Made by a program: the position numbers and the translations under genes
In this document: piece by piece, positions 17,803-25,816 of the stretch
How positions within the stretch are numbered: the stretch's first letter is position 1
Layout of the letters: every line of letters begins with the position of its first letter
Origin: Halothiobacillus sp. 15-55-196
GTDB lineage: Bacteria > Pseudomonadota > Gammaproteobacteria > Halothiobacillales > Halothiobacillaceae
Assembly (NCBI GenBank): GCA_002282715.1
Contig: NCKC01000007.1
Span: 73,734 to 122,678, forward strand
Length of the DNA stretch: 48,945 bases
Reading direction: 5' to 3'
The notes under the pieces: generated by a model
Database searches by the model: none
Told to the model about the DNA's origin: nothing
Seen by the model: only the letters and a program-made list of their open reading frames with translations

Positions 17803-20800
17803 TCACATTCCGCGTCTTCGGGAATACTCGCACAGTCGCAAGTAACGGGCATCCTGCGCAAGGTTTAGCGCGGCCTGCACGATTTGATCCAGGCATTGCC
17901 TCAACTCCGGAGGCCCCCACTGTTGGTCGGCAATCACGGCATTCAGCAGGCTCAGTGCATCCGCTGGATATTGGCTGCACAAGCCCGATTCGTGCAGCAG
18001 ATGTACGACATAGTGCGGGTGTTCAATCGGTTGCAGCCAGTCCTGCACCACAGCCAAGGCAGCCGGGAATTCACCTCGGGCGGCAATCACCATACGAGTC
18101 AAAGACTCGGCGATTCGTCGGGTGGCCAAGTCGCGGGATTTTGGCCAGATCTGTTGCCAGAACGGTTGGGCGCGGTTTCTCCAGTAGTCCTCGCGCTGAT
18201 CGGCAGCGCCTTCCAGAGCCTGGGAGAGTGCCTGCGCGGATTCCTCCAACCCTTCTTGTGGAAGCGCACCAATCGCAGTGCGGAACTCTTCTACGGTGTA
18301 TCCCTCGGTCGGGCCCAATGCTGCGTAGGTGAGGAAGGTCGCGAATTGCTGGCGGTGCTCACCAAGATCGGCATAGTGGTTTGCACTGTCCAGAAACTGT
18401 GACTTGAAGGCTGCCAGCAATGGCTGGTACAAGCGCGGCGACCAGAGGAAGCCTTCCCACACGGCCTTGGCTTCAACGGGATTGCTCCAGCCGAACAACG
18501 GCAGCAAGTGCTGTTCGGTCCAAGGGCGATCCACACGGAAAAATGCGATCAGCCGCGAACCCATCAGCACCCGACTGTGGCGGAATCGATCTACCTGCAC
18601 GTCGCACAGTGTGGTGAAGATGGGCTTCAATTCAGCAGGAAGCAGGTCGTTGTCGTTCGGGCTCTGCTTGAACCACAGGTTGATCAGTGCCTGTGTGGCG
18701 TGTCCGATGGGATGATTGATCGCCGAACCAACAGGGTCATAGGTTTCAACACCGTTTCGAATAATGCGAGAACCTGAGCCTGCTTCTAGCGGCAAGGCCA
18801 GAACACGGCGGCACAGGTTCAGCAGGATGTCCTCATGGTGGCTGATAGCCTTGGAGGCTGCCTCCATCCACCAAGTCACGGCGTGACCAATTTCCAGCAG
18901 CACAGCATCCGGCATGGTCTGTACCAGCGGTGCGGCGTACCGCCAGGATCGCAATACCATCCCTTCTTCGGCCCAGGCATGCAGAGCTTCGCGCCATCGG
19001 CCAGAGGGCCACACTCCATCTTGTGCGAGATCAGCTAACGCGAACAAACTGTGAAAGAAGCGTGAGCGGCAAACTTCGCGCCATGTGTCTTCGTAGAAAG
19101 GCCGCCGCTCGGGCATAGGCTTGGTGAGCCATTGCACCAGTTCTTGCCGCTTACGGGGTGCAATGTCGACGTCCCGGCTGTCCTCGTAATCCGGATCACC
19201 GGTGCCGCTCATCCAGTGTGAGAACTCGTCACGCTCGTTGGCTGCCAACTGCCATTGCGGGTAGACAGTAGATATTTCCGCCAAGCGTGCCGCCGCAGAC
19301 GCCCCCAAAACGAGGTCCGACGTGTTGAGCTTGGCCAGATGCAGCCAGACGGAGCGGGCCACCAAGTCTTGCCAACGTTCTGCTTCCAAGTCGTCCCGGT
19401 ACATCTCGCGAGGCGGGCCTGCCAAAATGGCCCCCTCCAGGCTTTGCTGTGCGACTCCTGCCAAATGCCGCCCCTGCAAGACCAACAGCCTGAACACCTC
19501 CCGCCCCGTATCTGTAGACCACAACCAACAAGCGTCATCGGTCAACAACCAAGACACCCACTGCTCGGGCTGGATGCAATCGTCTTGGCTCGCGGCAAAC
19601 AAGGCCAGACGTTTGAAGGTGGGGTAAGGCAACTCGAACCAGTTCTGCGCGATGCGTGTTGCACGCGCACTGTCGTTGGCTCGAATCGCCAGCCAGGCAT
19701 CGCGCAGCAATTCGATCAGGCTAACCCAGTCGCGGAAACTCCGGTTCTGCCAGTGCGGCGTAATGGATGGCAGATCCCAATGAGAGCGGTCGCTATGGTC
19801 GTCGGCTTCGCCCAACTCGCGCAGCAGGTCCAGTGCATCACGCAATAGCTGTTGAAAATCATCCAGCAGAAGCGGTAGAGCCGACACCCAGTGCTCATCA
19901 GCCAAATCGCGAAGAGCAGAATGTACGTTATCAGCGGCCAGTGCGAGTTCCCAGTCCACCAATTGCTTGATCCGCGTGGGATCGTCTGTGCTGCTCGAAT
20001 CGTCGTCACCCCAGCGAAACGGCTTCTTCAAGACAACCTTTGGGGCAAGCAACTCTCGCAATTCCAGACGCAATGTGGCAGTCAGCCCTTCACGCTTGAG
20101 ACGCCCTTTCCAGCGATACAAATCAGAGTCGTGCCACGGTGATTTCACCCGACTACTGAGCAGAAGACGCCACAAGGTGCGCATCAGTGGGCCAGGAATG
20201 GCCTTGGGTGCGTGCAAGCGGATTTCATCGAGTTCGGAGGATTTTCCCTCGCGCTCCAGTGAAGCAATGCGATCCAGCGCGGGTTCGATCAGCCACGGCC
20301 AACGGTCGTGCAACTGTCCACCACGTTCTGCGATCCAGATGACCAGTCTGGGATCATCCAGGTGGCGCACCAGCCAACGTGCCAGGTGGAACATCACGTC
20401 ATCCCACTGACTGCCAGTGATGCCGCCGGAGGCAAGCAGCATCGGCGGTGCACGGTCATAGGGCGCAGGCCGCCGAATCAGGCTGAAGCGCAGCTTGGTG
20501 TCCACTTCGTCACGGGGCTGCACGCCAAAGCGAGACAGATCACTGTGCCCAAAATGCTCGTGCGCAAAGGGCTCCAGTAGCCAATCCAGTGAAGGAACGG
20601 GATTGAAATCGGCGAAACGTTTCGCCGGTAGACCTGATTTGTCCGACAAAGCCCAAAGCATCCGCCCGACGAAATCGTCCTGCTGCGTGCTCTCCTGTGG
20701 GCGTGTCAGGGCGTGTTTAACAACGATGGCTTCTTTGCCCTGCACGCCGTCACGGTAGGTTTCTGCCCAAGCGCGCAGGGTCTGGTGCAGCGCGTAATGG

Positions 20801-21636
20801 TCGTAGGTGCCAGCAGGTACGTTGTAGAGAATGGGGGTGACACCCTTGGCTTCCCATTCGATGGTTTTTCGGTGCTCTTGCCCCGGTTCGCAATCACCCA
20901 GCGCCCAGGCCTGAGGGGTGACTTCGCCCAGCATCCGATCCGCCGCCAGCGCATCCATCATGTAACGCAGCACCGGGTCGTTGATGCTGTAGCCCACAAA
21001 GCAGACCACGTAATTGCGGAACAGCTCGCTCACAAAGCGTGCCGCCCAGCGTTCTGTGAGGTATGCCAAGCCAAAGTCGCCGCTGGTGACCACCAGCCGG
21101 TTCAGTGCTGTATCGTCCGTTTTTTCTGGCAACAGTCCGTGCAGGTAGACCAGCCCGTTCCAACGGCTGTTCTTTGGAATCGGCAGCATCGGGGCTGCGT
21201 GGTCTTGGAACATTTGGCCAGTGCGTTTGGCCGCCACATGGAAGATGCGGTCGAAGTTGGTGGTGACCAGCCGTAGCGCGCCCTCGCGGCTGCGCGCCAG
21301 TCGCAACAGCGCTGCCTGCGTATCGACAGCGCCCTTGCGGCGGAGCTTAGGATTCAGGGCCTGAGCCAGTGCGCGACGGACGGCCAGACGCTGGCCCGGC
21401 AACCGCCGCTCAAGTAGATCAAGCGTGGCGTCGAACTGCCCCCGCTCAAAGGCCTCGCGCTCGATGTCCGAAAGCTTCGTCCCGTTCAGCCGATAGATCT
21501 GTTCCACCAACCCTTTGAAACCGGGCAAGCCAGCGGGATAGGAAATGCCTGCCCCACAGAAAAACACCACGCGACCTTCCTCATGCGCCTGTAGGAGCGC
21601 ATCTGGGATGTCGGGGCCGTGGGTGACGAACTGCAC
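17803..21636 (-). CDS. SIR2-domain defence protein, 1277 aa (DUF4020-type)
   Basis: The N-terminus is a SIR2 NAD-binding domain: GAGIS at residues 28-32, LVTTNFDRIF near 123, VYLHGLL with the catalytic His near 160, and CFVGYSINDPVLRYMMDAL near 217. The catalytic Asn and His are kept, so NAD+ hydrolysis is possible. The remaining 1000 residues are Trp- and Leu-rich helices without a motif I can name, and resemble the DUF4020 region attached to some SIR2 proteins. Its GTG start directly abuts the hsdS stop (TGAGTG), so it depends on translation of the restriction operon. SIR2 proteins in this setting are known anti-phage NADases that kill or arrest infected cells. Its trigger and any contact with the restriction complex are unknown. 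Confidence 0.85.
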   Translation of the reverse strand: MQFVTHGPDIPDALLQAHEEGRVVFFCGAGISYPAGLPGFKGLVEQIYRLNGTKLSDIEREAFERGQFDATLDLLERRLPGQRLAVRRALAQALNPKLRRKGAVDTQAALLRLARSREGALRLVTTNFDRIFHVAAKRTGQMFQDHAAPMLPIPKNSRWNGLVYLHGLLPEKTDDTALNRLVVTSGDFGLAYLTERWAARFVSELFRNYVVCFVGYSINDPVLRYMMDALAADRMLGEVTPQAWALGDCEPGQEHRKTIEWEAKGVTPILYNVPAGTYDHYALHQTLRAWAETYRDGVQGKEAIVVKHALTRPQESTQQDDFVGRMLWALSDKSGLPAKRFADFNPVPSLDWLLEPFAHEHFGHSDLSRFGVQPRDEVDTKLRFSLIRRPAPYDRAPPMLLASGGITGSQWDDVMFHLARWLVRHLDDPRLVIWIAERGGQLHDRWPWLIEPALDRIASLEREGKSSELDEIRLHAPKAIPGPLMRTLWRLLLSSRVKSPWHDSDLYRWKGRLKREGLTATLRLELRELLAPKVVLKKPFRWGDDDSSSTDDPTRIKQLVDWELALAADNVHSALRDLADEHWVSALPLLLDDFQQLLRDALDLLRELGEADDHSDRSHWDLPSITPHWQNRSFRDWVSLIELLRDAWLAIRANDSARATRIAQNWFELPYPTFKRLALFAASQDDCIQPEQWVSWLLTDDACWLWSTDTGREVFRLLVLQGRHLAGVAQQSLEGAILAGPPREMYRDDLEAERWQDLVARSVWLHLAKLNTSDLVLGASAAARLAEISTVYPQWQLAANERDEFSHWMSGTGDPDYEDSRDVDIAPRKRQELVQWLTKPMPERRPFYEDTWREVCRSRFFHSLFALADLAQDGVWPSGRWREALHAWAEEGMVLRSWRYAAPLVQTMPDAVLLEIGHAVTWWMEAASKAISHHEDILLNLCRRVLALPLEAGSGSRIIRNGVETYDPVGSAINHPIGHATQALINLWFKQSPNDNDLLPAELKPIFTTLCDVQVDRFRHSRVLMGSRLIAFFRVDRPWTEQHLLPLFGWSNPVEAKAVWEGFLWSPRLYQPLLAAFKSQFLDSANHYADLGEHRQQFATFLTYAALGPTEGYTVEEFRTAIGALPQEGLEESAQALSQALEGAADQREDYWRNRAQPFWQQIWPKSRDLATRRIAESLTRMVIAARGEFPAALAVVQDWLQPIEHPHYVVHLLHESGLCSQYPADALSLLNAVIADQQWGPPELRQCLDQIVQAALNLAQDARYLRLCEYSRRRGM

Positions 21637-22785
21637 TCAATGCTCTCCAGTAAACACCCGCTCCAGCGTCGCGGGCAGCAGCGCGGCATTGGCTTCGCGG
21701 ATGGCAGTGTGTTTGGCCTTGAGGTCCGCAATTTCAGCTTGCAGGCGGTCGAAGGTTTGCTGCACGGCCAGTGGGGGCGTGGGCACTTCGATGGCCATCA
21801 GCTTTTCCAAGCCGAGCGTGCGGTTACGGCCAGCCCCGCCGGGTGATGCCTCGCCAATCTTGAGCATTCCTTCGTCGGTCAAGAAGTAGTAGCGCAGGAA
21901 TTCAGCGGTGGCCAGTTCTGCGTTGGCCTGGCAGGTGATGAACCGGTGTGAGCCAAACCGACCAAAATCTTTCTGCTGCGCAATAGCGATGGCACCTTCC
22001 CAAGCAAACACGTTGGAGAACATCAAGTCACCAGCTTCAATACGGTACAGGCGCTTGGTGCCCACATCGCCGCCCGAGAGCGGTGGTTTATGGAATGTGC
22101 CTTTGCCGAAGGAACGAATGCCCAGTTCCGGATAGCTGCCGTTGAGATCAATGGATTGCTCACGACGCACCAGTGGTGCGATTTCTGCCATTGGCCGCAG
22201 CGGCGCGTCGGCTATGGCATCGCGGAAGCGCAGCGCCAACAGGTGTTCGGCATCGCGCTCGACGGCCTCCAGATGCGCTTCGACCTGCCGGGTTTTCTCG
22301 GCCAGTGCGTCGAGGCGGGCGACGAGGGCTTGTTGTTCGGTCAGCGGCGGCAGCGCAATCTGCTGATCGAGAAAGCGATCTTCCTTGATGCGTACCCGGT
22401 TGGTTGTGCCTTCACTGGCAGCCTTGCACAGTTCCACGAAGGGCGATGACCGTACGAGCCAGCCCATGTATGCCGCATCGCATTGATCCGGATCGCGAAA
22501 CTCGAATGATGGGAAATCGTTGCTGACGATGGCTCCGTCAAGCTCTGGCGGCACTAAGCCAATCGCGCCATTGCGTGCGTCGATCTTGGACATGATCAAT
22601 TGGTTGGCCCGCACAACACGCCGCGCCGACACAACATCACTGCCAGAAACCTTGCCCCGGCTGATGACGCCTTTTCCCCACAGTTTGATGGTGACTTCGT
22701 GGTACTCGGCAGCCGGATCGATTACCGTGGATTCATCCGAACGTCGGAGCAATTCGCCCAAGGCGACTTTAGGCCAGGCCTTCAT
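21637..22785 (-). CDS. hsdS: Type I restriction-modification specificity subunit HsdS
   Basis: 382-aa DNA-recognition subunit that directs HsdM methylation and HsdR cleavage. It has two target-recognition domains (about residues 1-145 and 190-335), each followed by a conserved helix: PPLTEQQALVARLDALAEKT near 146 and PPLAVQQTFDRLQAEIADLK near 338. These two helices space the half-sites of a bipartite target. Other typical segments are ISRGKVSG, LIMSKIDARNGAIG and ASPGGAGRNRTLGLEKL. It overlaps the DUF1016 gene by 4 nt and abuts the SIR2 gene. Both domains look intact, so the system should be active. The recognised sequence cannot be deduced. Confidence 0.93.
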   Translation of the reverse strand: MKAWPKVALGELLRRSDESTVIDPAAEYHEVTIKLWGKGVISRGKVSGSDVVSARRVVRANQLIMSKIDARNGAIGLVPPELDGAIVSNDFPSFEFRDPDQCDAAYMGWLVRSSPFVELCKAASEGTTNRVRIKEDRFLDQQIALPPLTEQQALVARLDALAEKTRQVEAHLEAVERDAEHLLALRFRDAIADAPLRPMAEIAPLVRREQSIDLNGSYPELGIRSFGKGTFHKPPLSGGDVGTKRLYRIEAGDLMFSNVFAWEGAIAIAQQKDFGRFGSHRFITCQANAELATAEFLRYYFLTDEGMLKIGEASPGGAGRNRTLGLEKLMAIEVPTPPLAVQQTFDRLQAEIADLKAKHTAIREANAALLPATLERVFTGEH

Positions 22786-23975
22786 TTGCCAACCTCCGTA
22801 TCCCCGCCGCGCGCAATGCGCCGCACCTCCAGCTCACGCCGCGTTTTTTCCAGTTCCTCGGCCAGCAGTTTTTCATCTGGCAGTGCTGTCCGGTATTCAG
22901 CCGTCAGCACCTTGTTGGCCAAACCTTCAAGCGTGTAATGTGCTTCGTTGCTGCCTTTACCTGCGCACAGAATCAGCCCGATGGGCGGGTTTTCGCCGGG
23001 TTTCATCCAGTGCTGGCGGGCGTAATTGAGGTACATGTGCATCTGCCCGGCATCGGCATAACTGAACTGGCCAACTTTGAGATCGATAACCAGCAGGCAC
23101 TTTAAGCTGCGGTGAAAGAACAAGAGGTCGATGCGAAACCAATTGTCGTCCAAACGCAGGCGACGCTGGCGACCCACGAAAGCAAAGTCATCACCCAGCT
23201 CCAGCAGGAAGTCGGCCAAGTGCTGGATCAGCGCGTCCTCAAGGTCGGATTCGGAATACTCGTCCTTGAGATTCAGAAACTCCAGCACAAAGGGATCTTT
23301 GATGGCCTGCTCGGGGGTGATGGCATCGCCGGGTTCGGCCACCTCACCCTTTTCGAGCATCGCCGCCTTGTTGTGCGAGAGGGCGATGCGTTCGTAAAAC
23401 TGGCTGTTCACCTGCCGGTCGAGCTGGCGCACCGACCAGCCGCAACGCAGCGTTTCAGTTTCGTAGAAAGCACGGGCCTGCGGGTTTTTGACCGAGAGCA
23501 GGCGCACGTAGGCCGACCAAGGCAGCGGGAAGCTCTGGGCCAGAGTGGGCAGATCAAGAGATTTCCGAGACAGTGTCTCGGAAATGGGTGCGCCGGAAGA
23601 TTCGCTAGACGGTGTCTGGCGAATTTGGGGGCTGGGAGATTTGGCAGACGGTGTCTGCCAAATCTTTTCCGGCGGCCAAGCCAGATAGAACAAACGCATT
23701 TGCTGCAAATTACGCCTGCTGAACCCTGAGCCGAAGCGAGCAGACAGGTCAGTAGCAAGGCGCAGCAGCAAGGCATCACCGTATTCGGCCCGCTCCTGCC
23801 CGCCCTGTTCAAACTCGACAATGCGGCGGCCAATTTCCCAATAACTGGCGGTCATCAAGGCATTGACGCTGCGTGCGGCGGCGAGGCGAGCCGATTCCAG
23901 CAACGCGACGATGTCGGTGTGAATGGTGGCGTAATCAGCCTGCTCCGGCTGGGCTGGCATGGTGCGGTCGGTCAT
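22782..23975 (-). CDS. DUF1016/YhcG-family PDDEXK nuclease-like protein
   Basis: 397-aa protein of the YhcG family, often found inside type I restriction operons. The N-terminal domain (SARLAAARSVNALMTASYWEIGRRIVEFEQGG, residues 30-60) is the DUF1016 N-region. The C-terminal domain has a PDDEXK core: FRIDLLFFHRSLKCLLVIDLKVGQ, with Asp, then Asp-x-Lys as the catalytic strand. Residues near 105-140 are a Ser/Thr/Pro-rich low-complexity insert (KIWQTPSAKSPSP, IRQTPSSE) encoded by three DNA palindromes. It overlaps hsdM and hsdS by 4 nt each, so subunit stoichiometry with the restriction enzyme is plausible. Its role in restriction is not settled. Confidence 0.87.
   Translation of the reverse strand: MTDRTMPAQPEQADYATIHTDIVALLESARLAAARSVNALMTASYWEIGRRIVEFEQGGQERAEYGDALLLRLATDLSARFGSGFSRRNLQQMRLFYLAWPPEKIWQTPSAKSPSPQIRQTPSSESSGAPISETLSRKSLDLPTLAQSFPLPWSAYVRLLSVKNPQARAFYETETLRCGWSVRQLDRQVNSQFYERIALSHNKAAMLEKGEVAEPGDAITPEQAIKDPFVLEFLNLKDEYSESDLEDALIQHLADFLLELGDDFAFVGRQRRLRLDDNWFRIDLLFFHRSLKCLLVIDLKVGQFSYADAGQMHMYLNYARQHWMKPGENPPIGLILCAGKGSNEAHYTLEGLANKVLTAEYRTALPDEKLLAEELEKTRRELEVRRIARGGDTEVGK
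23561..23665 (+). repeat. Three in-frame palindromes inside the DUF1016 gene
   Basis: 23561-23585 is a perfect palindrome with 12-bp arms around one G. 23600-23624 has 12-bp arms with two mismatches around one G. 23637-23665 has perfect 13-bp arms around GGT. All share the core GAC(A/G)GTGTC with arms that differ but stay self-complementary. They encode the repeated (W/R)QT(P/L)S-like peptide pieces in the linker between the two domains. Co-varying arms suggest selection or copying of hairpins rather than chance. Confidence 0.9.
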
Positions 23976-25801
23976 GCCTGAACCTCGGCCACCAGGGCTT
24001 CGATTTCACCCAAGAGACGCATCACTTCAGCCTCGTGGCTGCGCATGGCGGCGATCAGGTCTTTCGGGTCGGCATGCTCAAGCCCGGCCTTGGCGTTCGG
24101 ATTTTTCAGATCCAGATTAAAGATCGGCCAGTACAGTGCATCGCCCTCGGACTGCGCAATCTTGGCGGCCTGCTCATGGGCGGATTGCTCAGTCTTGAGC
24201 GCCTTCAAGCGCTCTTGCAGCTCAGTTTTTTGGCCGTTGGCAGCAGCCTGAATGGCCTGCTCCAACTCCCGCATTGGTTTGCCCAAGGCGATGGAAGCAT
24301 TGCGTTCGCTCTCCGCTCGCTGCCAGTGCGGCGTGGCGGCCTCAACGGCGGCAGCACGCTTGGCGGCAAAATCCACCTTCCAGGCCTGCGGTCCTTCTTC
24401 GCGGGCGTTCCACCACGCGGTTGCTTGGGCGAATTCCTCGAACTGCAGGGGCGCGGTCTTGCTGTATTTCTTGCGGCCTTCGGGCAGTGGCAGTTCGTAA
24501 TACCAGATGGTGTCAGTCGGGCCGCCACGCTCGAAGAACAGCAGGTTGGCCGGAATGTCAGTGTAAGGCGCGAACACGCCTTGCGGCAGGCGCACGATGG
24601 TGTGCAGTTTGAACTCCTTGAGCATTTCCTCCTTGATGACGGCACTGATGCCATCGCCAAACAAGGTGCCATTTGGCACGACCACGGCGGCACGGCCGCC
24701 ACGCTCGGCTGGCTTGCCCCCCGGTACTGGCGCACCGGCCACGCGCAGCTTGCGCATGATGAATTGCAGGAACAGCAGCGCGGTTTCCGCCGTTTGCATA
24801 TTGGGCGGGAAATTGGCCTTGATGCCGACTTCTTCTTCACCGCCAAAGGGCGGGTTGGTGAGGATGACGTCCACGCGCTCGCTGTGGCCGATTTCATTGA
24901 TCCGGCGATCCAGCGTGTTGCCGTAGGCGATTTGCGGTGCTTCCAGCCCATGCAGCAACAGATTCATCTGCGCCAGCATGTAGGGCAGTGGCTTGGCTTC
25001 CTGACCGTAGAGGGTTTCACGTTGCAGGCTGCGCCGCTCCTCGGGCGAACTCACCTGCGGGGCGATGTGGTCGTAGGCTTCGACCAGAAAGCCACCCGTG
25101 CCACAGGCGGGGTCCAGCACCGTTTCGCCCAAGCGCGGGTCGGTGACCTGCACCATGAAGCGCACGACCGGTCGCGGCGTGTAGAACTCGCCTGCGTCAC
25201 CTGCTGCATCGCGCATTTCGCGCAGCATGGATTCATACAGGTGCGAGAGGGTGTGGATTTCTTCGCTGGCTGAGAAATGGATGCCGTTGATCTTGTTTAT
25301 GATGTCGCGCAGCAGATAGCCGCTGACCATGCGGTTCTGCACGCCTTTGAACACGTTGGCGATGACTTCGCGCTGGCTGCCTTTTTCGCCTTCGCCTGCC
25401 AATCCGCGCAAATAGGCGAACAGGCCTTTGCCGGTGCTGCCATCCGCACGCACGGTGAATTCCTGGCTGATGAAAGCCAGCAGTTCGTCGCCAGTGATGC
25501 CATCTTCGCGGGCAGCCCAATCGCGCCAGCGATAGGGGGATTCGATGATGGGCTGATAACGCTTGCCGTCGAGTTCAGCCTCTTCCTCATGCACGATTTC
25601 GAGGTCGTCGAGGAACTTGAGAAACATCACCCAGGTGAGCAGCGGCAGGCGGTCCACGTCACCATTGAGGCCTTTGTCCTTGCGCAGGATCTTGCGGGCG
25701 GTGCCAATCAGCGCAGACAGGTTTTCGCGCGTGGTGAGCGACGTTTTTGCTTTGCGTGGCGCGCGGGTCTTTTTCTCGCCGGTGGTGGCAGATTTGGCCA
25801 T
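23972..25801 (-). CDS. hsdM: Type I restriction-modification methyltransferase HsdM
   Basis: 609-aa N6-adenine methyltransferase subunit. A Lys/Arg-rich tail and the HsdM N-terminal helical domain (LPLLTWVMFLKFLDDLE) are followed by GEFYTPRPVVRFMV, motif I DPACGTGGFLVEAY near residue 230, and catalytic motif IV TNPPFGG near 315. The C-terminal 120 residues contain an Ala/Glu/Lys-rich coiled coil (REEGPQAWKVDFAAKRAAAVEAATPHW and onward) likely to dock HsdS. It lies 15 nt after hsdR and overlaps the DUF1016 gene by 4 nt. With HsdS it methylates host DNA and protects it from HsdR. Confidence 0.95.
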   Translation of the reverse strand: MAKSATTGEKKTRAPRKAKTSLTTRENLSALIGTARKILRKDKGLNGDVDRLPLLTWVMFLKFLDDLEIVHEEEAELDGKRYQPIIESPYRWRDWAAREDGITGDELLAFISQEFTVRADGSTGKGLFAYLRGLAGEGEKGSQREVIANVFKGVQNRMVSGYLLRDIINKINGIHFSASEEIHTLSHLYESMLREMRDAAGDAGEFYTPRPVVRFMVQVTDPRLGETVLDPACGTGGFLVEAYDHIAPQVSSPEERRSLQRETLYGQEAKPLPYMLAQMNLLLHGLEAPQIAYGNTLDRRINEIGHSERVDVILTNPPFGGEEEVGIKANFPPNMQTAETALLFLQFIMRKLRVAGAPVPGGKPAERGGRAAVVVPNGTLFGDGISAVIKEEMLKEFKLHTIVRLPQGVFAPYTDIPANLLFFERGGPTDTIWYYELPLPEGRKKYSKTAPLQFEEFAQATAWWNAREEGPQAWKVDFAAKRAAAVEAATPHWQRAESERNASIALGKPMRELEQAIQAAANGQKTELQERLKALKTEQSAHEQAAKIAQSEGDALYWPIFNLDLKNPNAKAGLEHADPKDLIAAMRSHEAEVMRLLGEIEALVAEVQA

Positions 25802-25816
25802 TGGATGCGGTTCTCG

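Noticed and set aside
17679..18332. 217-codon plus-strand frame
   Set aside because: It overlaps the 3' end of the SIR2 gene in antisense and shows no protein-like motifs.
23561..23665. CRISPR array
   Set aside because: Only three palindromes with differing arms and very short spacers, all inside a coding gene, without cas genes.
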